Below, one piece after another: positions 54,526 through 64,000 of a stretch of DNA of 64,000 bases. Origin of the DNA: Ascocoryne sarcoides NRRL 50072 (taxonomy: Eukaryota; Ascomycota; Leotiomycetes; Helotiales; Gelatinodiscaceae); contig KB205939.1 in the NCBI GenBank assembly GCA_000328965.1, forward strand, positions 3,619,597 to 3,683,596. The letters run 5' to 3'. The notes beneath the pieces are model-generated. The model saw only the letters and a program-made list of their open reading frames with translations. It searched no databases and was not told the DNA's origin. Positions within the stretch are counted from its first letter, which is position 1; every line of letters begins with the position of its first letter. The position numbers and the translations under genes are program-made.

Positions 54526-56838
54526 ATGTCCAGCAGACAATTACGAAAACTACAGCAGCAACGAGAGCTGGAAAGGCAGGCTCAACTTCAAGAGGAAGTG
54601 GAGGAGGAATCAGAAGATGAGCCCATACCCCAGAAGCCCCAAGGAAACATCTTCAGCTTCGCAGCTTTGGAAGATGGAGCTGGAGATGATGACGACGAAG
54701 GGGACGAGGAGGAACAGGTAAGGGCAAAGGACGAAGATGAAGGCAATGCAAACCGCCACGCAGAGGAACTGAGCGACCATGAACCTACCCCTCCACCCGG
54801 AGCCAAGAAGCCCAAGAAGTCCAAGAAGAAAAAGGGCAAAAAAGGCAAAGGAAAAGACAAAGAGAAGCAGACCGAGCCAAAAGCTCACACTCTCGGGGCA
54901 GATGAAATCGACGCCGCATTACGAGAGCTAAACCTCAAACCTAGATCAAAGGGCACATCCGCAGAGCCTGTGATCCAAGTCGATCAAGAGTACGAACGAG
55001 TATGCCAGTTGCTTAGCGTCACCTCTCAGCACCTGAAAGTGGCAAACGAGATGCGGATACTTTTTGGGAAGACGGCTCTTGAAAACCACGATGATGCAGG
55101 AGGTCCGGTTCCACGAGCAGGGAGGAGACAACGCGAACGAGCTCAGCACCAGCAAATGGATCTCGAAACGGCACTTAAAGGCCGCCATGAACCAGGAAAA
55201 GGTCTGCCGGAAGTTACACTGCGGAGAAATTGCTTCATACAAGGAAAAGACGAATGGCCCAAAGCTACAACTGGGGGACTGACTATGGCTATTGTCGATG
55301 ATAGGTCGACGGATGGGACTATAGAATTTCGATTTGTACACGACCGCTCCTACATCGCCGTCCAGGCTCAATTTCACGGCTACGTCGAGATGGGAGATCC
55401 ACAACAATTAATTGGTCTCTTGATTCAACACCCATATCACATATCCCTTCTCACTCAAGTTTCCAAGATTGCAAAGGATCAGACAGATCATGCGCTCTCT
55501 TCCGATCTTCTCGAACGTGCGTTATTCACGTTCGGAAGAGCATGCACCTCTGTCTTCCAAACAAAACTAGCTGCCGGGAAAGCTCGACTGGATTTTTCTC
55601 GGCCGGAGAATAGAGAGCTATGGGTAGCAGGGTACCATTACATTAAATCCCTAGTCATGAAGGGAACATATCGGACGGCACTCGAATGGGCTAAATGCCT
55701 GCTTTCATTAGACCCAGAAGGGGATCCATATTGCATGCGTCTAATGATTCACCATCTTGCTCTGCGAGCCCATCAATCCCGATGGCTCCTTGACACTTCT
55801 AATAGTATTCTCAACGGGATATGGAATGTCCATGGCTTGGAAATGCAAGCTGGTAAACACCTCTCTCCTAGTAACGCCTATGCCGCTTTACTCCTCGGCG
55901 AAACTACCCAATCCCGAGACCTATTAACTCAATCAATGCGCACTGTCCCTTGGCTCTTTACACGCCTCTTCTCGGAGATTAACTTGGACGCCCCTCCCTC
56001 GATTTGGGGGATTGAACCAAGAACGGATGCCGAAACACTCTTCACAGAACTCTACGTCCTCGAAACAAAATCCCTGTGGGGAACACCAGAAGCCACGGCC
56101 CTCTTGATGGAAATCGCACATACCATCCCTAAAGGTTCTATCAACGTGGATGACATACCAAAAACCGAGAATGAAGAGATGACGCTTGATATTGTTCGTT
56201 TTGTTTACCTTGAGAATAACCCAGTCACGATGCGTCTCGTTCCGTCTCTTCTACTCCATAAACCCAACAATTCAGACTTCGACCCTATTCCCCCCGCGGA
56301 AAACACATATAGCTACGAGCTACAACAGGCGATTTTGCAGCGGGGCATGGGAGATGGTATGGGCGGACCAGGCGGAGACTTCAATCAATTCTTTAATCCT
56401 ATACAGGCGCTTGCGAATCTTATACCGCAATTTAGAGACGCGGGCGGGAATGCGGAGGATCTTATGAGAGAGGCGATGAGAGTTGCAGTTGAAGAGCATG
56501 ACGATGGTGATGGCGATGAGGACGAACCAGGTGATGGAAATCCGCGTAGTGAAGGCATTGTGAGGAGGTTACTGGACACAATGAATATGCTTTGGTTTGG
56601 GGGCGGAGGACGTATACCTGGCGCCGGACCGGAAGTTACCGATCAGGGCGAGTGGCTCGATGAGGACGATTCAGAAATAGATACGGATACTGACGAGGAG
56701 ATGCCGGGGTTGGTTGGGGAAAATGGGGAGGTTGAGACGGATAGTGATGAGATGCCGGGGTTGGTTGGAGAGGATGCGGTAGTGATTGATGATGACTTGA
56801 GCCATGAGGGCATTCCGGATATGGAGGGTGATTTTTAG
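54526..56838 (+). CDS. RQC1: Rqc1 / TCF25-family ribosome quality control protein
   Basis: Single exon of 770 residues. The N-terminus (MSSRQLRKLQQQRELERQ), the strongly acidic segment and the lysine-only stretch KKPKKSKKKKGKKGKGK are hallmarks of the family. The Tcf25 domain follows from about residue 220 to 560, with helical TPR-like repeats (SDLLERALFTFGRACTSVF, GTYRTALEWAKCLLSLDPEG, HLSPSNAYAALLLGET). The C-terminus is acidic and contains two copies of DEEMPGLVGE/DSDEMPGLVGE. In yeast Rqc1 works with the ligase Ltn1, Rqc2 and Cdc48 on stalled 60S subunits and promotes K48 ubiquitin chains on the nascent peptide. The length agrees with fungal members. Confidence 0.92.
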   Translation: MSSRQLRKLQQQRELERQAQLQEEVEEESEDEPIPQKPQGNIFSFAALEDGAGDDDDEGDEEEQVRAKDEDEGNANRHAEELSDHEPTPPPGAKKPKKSKKKKGKKGKGKDKEKQTEPKAHTLGADEIDAALRELNLKPRSKGTSAEPVIQVDQEYERVCQLLSVTSQHLKVANEMRILFGKTALENHDDAGGPVPRAGRRQRERAQHQQMDLETALKGRHEPGKGLPEVTLRRNCFIQGKDEWPKATTGGLTMAIVDDRSTDGTIEFRFVHDRSYIAVQAQFHGYVEMGDPQQLIGLLIQHPYHISLLTQVSKIAKDQTDHALSSDLLERALFTFGRACTSVFQTKLAAGKARLDFSRPENRELWVAGYHYIKSLVMKGTYRTALEWAKCLLSLDPEGDPYCMRLMIHHLALRAHQSRWLLDTSNSILNGIWNVHGLEMQAGKHLSPSNAYAALLLGETTQSRDLLTQSMRTVPWLFTRLFSEINLDAPPSIWGIEPRTDAETLFTELYVLETKSLWGTPEATALLMEIAHTIPKGSINVDDIPKTENEEMTLDIVRFVYLENNPVTMRLVPSLLLHKPNNSDFDPIPPAENTYSYELQQAILQRGMGDGMGGPGGDFNQFFNPIQALANLIPQFRDAGGNAEDLMREAMRVAVEEHDDGDGDEDEPGDGNPRSEGIVRRLLDTMNMLWFGGGGRIPGAGPEVTDQGEWLDEDDSEIDTDTDEEMPGLVGENGEVETDSDEMPGLVGEDAVVIDDDLSHEGIPDMEGDF

Positions 56839-57728
56839 AGAGGCGAGAATAATAATTGAAGATCTAGTTTAGTGTATATTGACTAATGGGGTGGAGGAGG
56901 CACAAGTTCGTAGCTGTGATTAAGCATTAAGCTATTTAGCTTCTATTGAGATGTTACATCAAGCATCTCGATCATCCAGTAGAAATAAGCAAGAAAACTT
57001 CACATAAGAACATGGAATCCCAGCGCCAGAGTGAAATGCCATATCCCCGAACATCGTATTTTCAAATCCCATCTCCACAGGAAGAAACACCAACCCCCTT
57101 CTCTTGACAACCTTAAACTCTCCCCAGTCCAGGTAAAACAAGCTCATCTAAAAACCACCCCCGGCGCCATCGTTGTGATCCCCATCTGACACAAAGTCAA
57201 CCCCTCTTAAGCCGTGAGCAGGTTTCAGCTCAGAAACCCGGCTCGGGTAAGTCTTCGAATTAGATCTTACATCCGATTACACGCAAGGGCTACCCGATGA
57301 GATGGATTTGAAATCGTGATCGTGGCGTAGTACCGAGCGATCTAAACACATAAAGAGAGCGTCTCGTCTCATCCTTTCGTTCAATCTAGTCTACAATCAT
57401 CTCACTTTACATCTTGCCCTCTCCTCCATCTTCTTATTTCTAAAATTAGATCAACCAGTTTATCCCACACTAGATTTCTACAGAGCGCGACTTGTGCCGT
57501 TTGTTGATTGATAAGCACCCCACGATCTGATAACAAATCATCCGGATATTACCCGATCGCGCAATTGCACCTACCTACCGGCCTCTTATAAATAACAACA
57601 CGACCTCGAGTTTCTCTTGAGATAAGTTTACGCAAATATCGGATACGAACGCGGTGCTGTACATACAGACAGACAGTTTGGCTTTTGTTCACATCGGAGA
57701 TATCAAGGAGCAGAGATCATTCGCAAAT
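56839..57728. other. intergenic upstream of ATX1
   Basis: 890 bases between RQC1 and ATX1, both plus strand. Pyrimidine-rich DNA near 57360-57440 may be a core promoter. No defined metal-response element could be read with confidence. Confidence 0.4.
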
Positions 57729-58172
57729 ATGTCGGCAGACGCAGAACACACGTACAAGTTCAATGTCTCCATGAGCTGTGGAGGGTGCTCGGGTGCGGTC
57801 ACCAGGGTTTTGGGCAAACTTGATGGTGAGTCTTCTTGCTTTTCCTGTCTAGTCTTGAGTCTGGGTTTAGGTGCAGGAGCTCCAGCTGTACAGTCTGTTG
57901 TTATCTGCCGTTTAGCACTATCTCAACATCCCTTTCTCTGCCTCGGAAGGGGGACAAGGCTTGACCGCTTGGAGAACATCGAGCTAACATATATTGCCCC
58001 AGGTGTCAAATCCTACGACGTGTCCCTCGAGAACCAAACTGCTACTGTGGTCGCGGAGCCGAGTCTGGCGTACGAGACGGTGTTAGCTACGATTAAGAAG
58101 ACGGGGAAGAAGGTTAATACTGGGGAGGCGGATGGGGAGGTCAAGCCTGTGGAGTTGGTTTCGGAGGCGTAG
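57729..58172 (+). CDS. ATX1: copper chaperone Atx1 (HMA domain)
   Basis: Two exons, 57729-57825 and 58003-58172, give 88 residues. The chain starts MSADAEHTYKFNVSMSC; the metal-binding MxCxxC motif is Met15-Ser-Cys17-Gly-Gly-Cys20. After the 177-base intron (entered at LDG) come the beta-alpha-beta elements VKSYDVSLENQTATVVAE and VLATIKKTGKKVNTGE; the lysines of this last helix are the conserved docking and Cu(I)-stabilising ones. Atx1 carries Cu(I) to the P-type ATPase Ccc2 in the secretory pathway. The length is normal with a short acidic C-terminal tail. ATG 57729 is taken because upstream in-frame codons have no family match. Confidence 0.93.
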   Translation: MSADAEHTYKFNVSMSCGGCSGAVTRVLGKLDGESSCFSCLVLSLGLGAGAPAVQSVVICRLALSQHPFLCLGRGTRLDRLENIELTYIAPGVKSYDVSLENQTATVVAEPSLAYETVLATIKKTGKKVNTGEADGEVKPVELVSEA

Positions 58173-60384
58173 GCATATGCTATATTGCGATAATGGGCGT
58201 TTGGGACGGGCTTAAGATTATTGAGCTGCGGGATTGATGGGGGTGGTGGCTAGATGGCTGGGGACATGGCTTATGGGACTGCATGTTAATGATCGGGAAT
58301 AAACATTGCCTGGTAAGGCGCTTTGGGGCTGCCTTTTTGCTGTTGGGAGATAGGCATGTGGGTTGTGATAAGTCATATGGGTCTGTGTAACTGGTATTCC
58401 CAGGGGGGTTACTCCAACTACTCTCCTCGGATCTGTCTCTTCCAAGCAGGGGCCTCACATCAACTTTCTATTATCCCAAGCACCTATCCCTTTACTTTCC
58501 CATCTTCAAGTGTTTTAAATGCACACATGTTTGATTGATTATAAGGAAGATAGGGCTAGATGTCCTTCATACCCTCCGATTGAAACGGTAACAGTCCCTA
58601 TCCCATGCTCTTTCGCATTCACCATATCAAAATGAGCGTCAGCGAGGAAGGATACTATTAAGTGATGTAAATTTAGTTCAAATGTTATTACTTCTACATC
58701 TGTCATTACTCCTTCGCATAGTAAGAAGTAAAACCAACGCCAATAAATATAGAACACCTGAATAAACTTCGCTCTTTTCCCATTCTTCAACTTGAGTTAA
58801 TTCCATGATTGAATAGCAATTACACTTCACTCCGCATTTCTCATTGTTGTGGCATATAAAGGACACTTTAGAATCTAGAGTTGAAAGATAAGGAAGATAA
58901 TGCCCTCTTACGACAAAGAGTATAATGGCTCATGGTCCTGTTCAGCATGTAGAGTAGAGTAGAATAGTGTCGTTGGGGATGAGGAACGTATGGGAGATGT
59001 AGAGTTGAGCGGTATGGGGATGGTTTTCTAGCTAATGTATGATGGTTGTTGTTATTTTAGAGGTTAACAGTACTTGTGTTTGCTCTGCTATCTGTGTTAC
59101 TGTTATTTTTATATCTGCTTTTGTTGGTTTTTAATGGTTGTGGATTTTTCATGTAACATTATCTAATTTATCATAGAATAGCCTGTCACAAGAACATAAT
59201 TGCTCATGTCAGTTGACTTGCCTCCATCCTCTCTGAAATTGCCCGTTTGAGGTAAGGTTTAAGGTAGATTCCGTGTAATAAGACTAGTTTTTTGAGGTTA
59301 CGACTGATGGTGGTACGCATAGCAGCGAAGGAGCAGTGCCACGGAACCTGCATATACGGGAAGAGAGCTGTTTGGGATGGCCGTGTCTTCTTGTACCACT
59401 GATCGGTGGCTGGGCACCGAAGCAAGATGTCTACAAGCAGGTGAGTACCACAAAAGACTGTGCTGACGCCACGAATTCTGCATTTCACCGCGGAAGAGGT
59501 GACTTGGGAATGCAAATCGCCCTCACCGCTGCTGTTCGAAGTTGTACCATAACCCGACTGACACGAGACTCCACTCAAGCACCGACCACTTGGCCATGCC
59601 TAAAGCTGCCAGGCAACGTGCTCATCCACCGCGTGCGTTAGTATGGTCTTGGGCATCTAACAAAATCTATGTACCACCCCACGGAAGCTTCTCCGGTGCG
59701 CAGAACTTTAATGGCGTACAGGTTTCTTGTCCATCAGATTCGAACAGATGTGGTAATGTTTCAAGGGAAATGCAGACAGAAAAAGGAATTTGCTATACAA
59801 AGAAAGAAGATTCAGTATTCAGATACAAGGGAGGAAAAGATGACCAAGTTCATGTTAATTTATCAGACAAAGGTGGAACTTTAGGATATCCAACTTTCTC
59901 ACATGTTAATGAAGATATATTCCGAAGAAAAATGGTGGCATCTGGAAACAATGTATCTCGAACTACAACTGAGAGCTGTGAAGGAAAGAGGAGAATAATG
60001 GAAGAATAAAGAAAAATATCTGAAGCCACTTTGATATGAAGAGGATAGGAGGTTGATAAAAGAACTGGCTCACTAATCAGGTCAATCAGGTACAGTTAAG
60101 CTTTTGCCTCGGCTCCACCCCCGCAATGAATTTTACCGACTCGACCCGATCGAGCCGATCCCGAACTTCAAGTGGGGAAGGAAGTTAATTACAACCGTCA
60201 CATTTTATATCTTTAGTCTATTTCCTAACTGTTATTCCTGCTTTAAATTTGAACGTGTACATTACTATTACCCAAGGACCCTTCAAGCAAAATTCTTTTA
60301 ATTATTTGTTATCTTTCATTCAACCCTTCGTATCTAGCTATACTCTTACCCCTCTTTCAACTACGACCTTACTCTAGCAGCGCA
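58173..60384. other. intergenic, no supported gene
   Basis: 2.2 kb between ATX1 and the thiolase gene. Frames at 59204-60009 on both strands overlap and show no domain or consistent coding pattern. The last 300 bases are the thiolase promoter and leader; a pyrimidine-rich stretch precedes the ATG. Confidence 0.45.
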
Positions 60385-61961
60385 ATGGCTATTCAAAAGA
60401 GCGAGCCATGCTACGTGCTCGGTGTAGGCATGACCAAGTTCATCAAGCCTAGAGGTAAAGTCGACTACACCGAACTCGGATTTGAAGCCGGCATTAAAGC
60501 CCTCCTGGATGCCCAAATCAACTACGATGATGTGGACCAAGGCGTAGCTTGTTACTGCTACGGTGACTCTACCTGCGGCCAACGAGTCTTCTACCAATTT
60601 GGGATGACGCAAATTCCTATCTACAATATCAACAACAACTGTTCCACCGGCTCCACGGGTCTCCATCTTGCCCGGAATGTTATATCTCACGGGGGAGCAG
60701 ATTGTATCATGGTCGTCGGTTTCGAGAAGATGAATCCAGGGAGTCTTCAGAGCTTTTGGCAGGATAGGAGTAACCCTATTGGCACGACGGCGGAAATGAT
60801 GGCTGCCACACGAGGCGTGACGAATGCACCTAGCGCTGCACAGATGTTTGGAAATGCCGGGAGAGAATATATGGAAAAGTACTTCTCTCTCTAACATCAA
60901 TGTTGATTTCAGGTTTTCAATGAATGTAGTTAACAACTGGCGACAGATATGGCGCTAAGAGCGAGGACTTCGCCGAAATTGCTCGCATCAACCACGAGCA
61001 CTCCCAACGGAACCCATACTCCCAATTTCAAGACGTCTACACCCTAGAGCAGATCATGAAAGCACCCATGATCCACGAGCCCCTGACAAAGCTACACTGT
61101 TGTCCTACGTCTGATGGTGGCGCTGCTGCCATCTTAGTATCCCAAGACTTTTTGGATGCAAGACCACATTTGAAGGAACAGGCTGTTTTAATTGCTGGTA
61201 AGACTGCGAAATCACAATTCTTTCTCTATCTCTTTACTCTTACCCCCCTTTCGTCGAATTTTTATTCCCTTCTATGCGCCTAAAACGAAAGTTTACTCCT
61301 ATCAGCTCACTAAATCTCTTTAGGCCAATGCCTCGCAACAGATGCCCCCTCCCTCTTCTCCCGCTCCGCTATCGACCTAATGGGCTTTGAAATGACCCAA
61401 CACGCCGCCCGCACCGCTATGTCAGAAGCAAACGTCAAGCCTGACGATGTCTCGGTCTGTGAACTCCACGATTGTTTCTCCTCTAACGAAATGATCACCA
61501 TCGATGCTCTTAGCCTCTCCCCACCAGGGAAAGCCCACGAGCTGGTCCGCGCAGGGAACATAACATACGGCGGAAAACGAAACTTGGTCATTAACCCTTC
61601 CGGTGGATTGATATCCAAAGGCCATCCATTGGGTGCGACTGGAATCGCTCAGTGTGCTGAATTAGTCTGGCATTTGAGGGGATGGGCGAACAATAGACTT
61701 GTGCCTGGGACGAAGGTGGCCCTGCAACATAACCTGGGGCTTGGGGGAGCGGCGGTGGTGACTGTTTATAAGAGGGCGGATGGAGGTGAGGGGAAGGAGG
61801 TGAGCAGTGAAGAGGTGGGGAGGAGGAATAAGTTGGGGTATAATCCGGCGGTTGTAGCTAAAGGGTTTACGGAGGCACAGGCGACGGCGGTGAGGAGTAA
61901 AACAAAGAAGAGTGCGTGGGCTTTGGGGGATGCAGAGAAGAAGGTCGAGGCAAGGTTCTAG
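60385..61961 (+). CDS. SCP2-type (SCPx) thiolase
   Basis: Three exons, 60385-60878, 60947-61197 and 61324-61961, give 460 residues. The first intron uses GTACTT and restores MEKYGAKSEDFAE. The nucleophilic cysteine is Cys86 in NINNNCSTGSTGLHLARN. Late motifs are CELHDCFSSNEMI, SGGLISKGHPLGATGIAQ (catalytic His) and HNLGLGGAAVVTVYKR. This is the thiolase half of SCPx proteins; the sterol-carrier SCP2 domain is absent and the chain instead ends with about 60 Lys/Glu/Ala-rich residues. It cleaves 3-ketoacyl-CoA in beta-oxidation of branched or straight chains. The last three residues are ARF, close to but not a standard peroxisomal PTS1, so a peroxisomal location is only suggested. Confidence 0.92.
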
Positions 61962-64000
61962 GCTTGATATCAGCCTTGGGTCTATTTTGACTTTAGGCTT
62001 AGCTTTCATTAGTTTGGTATAGTTGGTGGGAAACTTGAAACGATTAGGTAGATTGAGAGTCAGTCCATATGTAACGAATCATGATTGTATATTGGGATTA
62101 TATTTTCCTCTTTAGTGAATAGGGCGTGCTTATTGTTCTCATATTCAGGTTAGTATTAGATTCAATTTTGTAAAATATCCGTCCATCAATTAAAGAGAAG
62201 CTTAGGTAGATTCATCTTTCTTTTATGGGTTTGGATTGGCACCGTTTAAGAACATCACAAACGCTCTTCGAGTCAAATGCGGGAATGATCAGCCAACACA
62301 AGCCCAGCATCCATTCTGTCATATCTTCCTACCATCCTTCCATACCTCGATCTCTCCTACAACTGCCACAACTTTGGCATCTTCGTCTAGCGCTCAGGTT
62401 TGACTGGTCGAATTGTTATGGTTGTATTTGATACTGCGAGCATCATCGTGTTTTGGGGCTCTCTTGTATTTTAACAATTTCCATTTCTGGAAAAACTGCT
62501 ATAATCCTGACTTTTCAAAGGAGGCGGAGCATCCTATGTAGTATTGCTCGCCAAAGGGACATTTTATTTTTTCTAGAAGGCCTCAAATGTTGGAAATGTT
62601 CTTTAGCTACTTATTCTCCTGATACCTTACTCACTGAGTCTATGAGAGATTTCAATGATGCCCAATAAATATACTATTTATGTAAGATCCGCAGATAAGA
62701 TGTAGAAGCCAGAGCTCCACAGTGCTCCCAAAATACGCATTCACAGAAACAAGCCCGATGGCCTTGGCCTTTCTTCCAGCCCCCCTTGCTTGTGAATCTC
62801 TTGGCTTCCTCGTTTTTCTCTCCTTTTGGACGTCATAAAGTATGATATACTCTACGTGAATCGAAGGAAAGCCCTAAATTGGGTAGAACCCTTTTTCTCA
62901 TGAGTCAATTAAAACCTGCTAGTAACGCCAGCCAAAACTAAATGGAAAGTATATGATGTCCTGCCAATCATACTGCAGTTCACTTTTTGTACTAGCTGAT
63001 CGTGAAACTAGTCACTTAAATGACCAAATATCTAGTCGCACATATTTGCTATTCAAGGGAAAGAAGAGTCTATAACTACCTACCCCAATCTTACAACTCC
63101 AAACAACGATCCAATCACGATGGTATTCACCGGGACCGATCCTGCTACAAATTATGATAGTCACTATTCTGTCATAGGATCTGGTTGGCTAGTGAAGATA
63201 ACATCTGATATTAACTGAGTTATGACAACTTGTCAGATGAGGTTTTGCACAAGAGTGCTATTCACTGCAGCTTTCCCTGGAGTTATCATGATGATTCCTA
63301 TTAGTCTACATTCAACCGAAAGCGCCGAGGGAAGTTTGGGGAGTCAAGTGATTAGGTTTGGGAGAGTTTGCTATTCAATTCAATGTTAGAAGTGAATCAT
63401 ATTGACACATTAAATTGTTGGTATGGCATGTTTGCTATAAATAAGACCTCATGTTCTGTATAATTAACTATGCAATTAACGGAAACCTGCATCTACCTAC
63501 ACAATCAATGGCTTGCTCCCGGATCTTTAGAGAACCATGATTCACCTCCTATCCAATTCACCTTCCCAATCAATATTCAATGTGCATCAACAACTAAGCA
63601 AATCTCAGCTATATAAGTACCATGGACCTCTTGATATTTGGTTTCGCATCAATACCCACTTTGAGTCTATAAAGGGTGGAGGTGGGGGCTTCTCACATCT
63701 TTATATATAAAGCAAATTCCCAACAAGATTACAGAACATAAATATGGCGACTGTTCCATCGCTCCATTATTATTCTACACTACATCGAAAACCATGAAAG
63801 GGCTGTCGGAACCAGAGTCAGGTGACTAGTCACCACCCGCTTAACCTTCTTCTGTCTGATATCAATACCTTTCCGAAGCCTTTGGAACTCTTTGGAACTG
63901 GAATAACCGTCTATGCCAAATCACCCCTGCATATAAGGTATCCACGCTAAATTAGCTCCGGCACAAATCAACCAGAGAGTTAATTGAATTTCGCCTTCGG
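61962..64000. other. intergenic to the right edge
   Basis: 2 kb, AT-rich. Short frames at 62225-62668 have no recognised feature. I see no gene entering from the right edge. Confidence 0.45.

Noticed and set aside
59204..60009. Frames of 101-155 codons on both strands upstream of the thiolase gene
   Set aside because: They overlap one another and lack any recognisable motif or splice-consistent continuation.
60361..60936. 191-codon minus-strand ORF over thiolase exon 1
   Set aside because: Shadow of the thiolase, no motif.
1..64000. tRNA, rRNA and CRISPR features
   Set aside because: A by-eye scan for T-loop boxes and regular spaced repeats found only matches inside coding DNA or none at all.

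Overview
The window is nuclear DNA of a filamentous ascomycete. Most genes carry short GT-AG introns of about 44 to 180 bases, the intergenic DNA is long and AT-rich, and the gene set is typical of such fungi: a CSC1-type channel, the kinetochore protein Chl4, Mlh3, a fungal nitrilase, and GH43 and GH76 enzymes. Secreted pectin, arabinan and mannan enzymes together with family-level likeness suggest a plant-associated Leotiomycete, but that placement is inference. No prokaryotic feature, tRNA, rRNA or CRISPR was seen.

Layout. 1-6 kb: the 3' end of a C2H2 zinc-finger gene cut by the left edge, a Ser/Thr-rich protein, and, divergent from it, MLH3 (mismatch repair and meiotic MutL endonuclease). 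7.5-13.2 kb: a secreted pectin methylesterase and a CSC1/OSCA-type cation channel. 15.6-23.5 kb: metabolic genes on the minus strand, namely a nitrilase, a glyoxalase-fold protein, a beta-carbonic anhydrase that has lost the catalytic-dyad arginine, and a short-chain dehydrogenase. 24.8-29 kb: an accessory patch with a frameshifted membrane-protein gene, a small C2H2-like gene and an orphan ORF fragment. 31.6-36.9 kb: a GH43 arabinanase, a CorA-like transporter and an alcohol-acetyltransferase-like enzyme. 37.2-38.1 kb: a non-autonomous hAT-type element with a perfect 8-bp target duplication. 39-46 kb: GH76, pyrroline-5-carboxylate reductase and Chl4/CENP-N. 46.8-58.2 kb: a very large, probably tail-anchored protein, a mitochondrial-type PP2C, Rqc1/TCF25 and the copper chaperone Atx1. 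60.4-62 kb: an SCP2-type thiolase. The last 2 kb hold no gene I can support.

The genes do not form an obvious biosynthetic cluster; housekeeping loci alternate with single accessory enzymes. Exon junctions were chosen by hand so that frame, splice signals and family motifs agree, and summed coding lengths were checked for divisibility by three. I did not find a convincing undescribed multi-gene system. The best second-look items are the hAT element, the altered carbonic anhydrase, the twice-shifted membrane-protein gene, the insertion-bearing nitrilase and the unrecognised tail-anchored protein.
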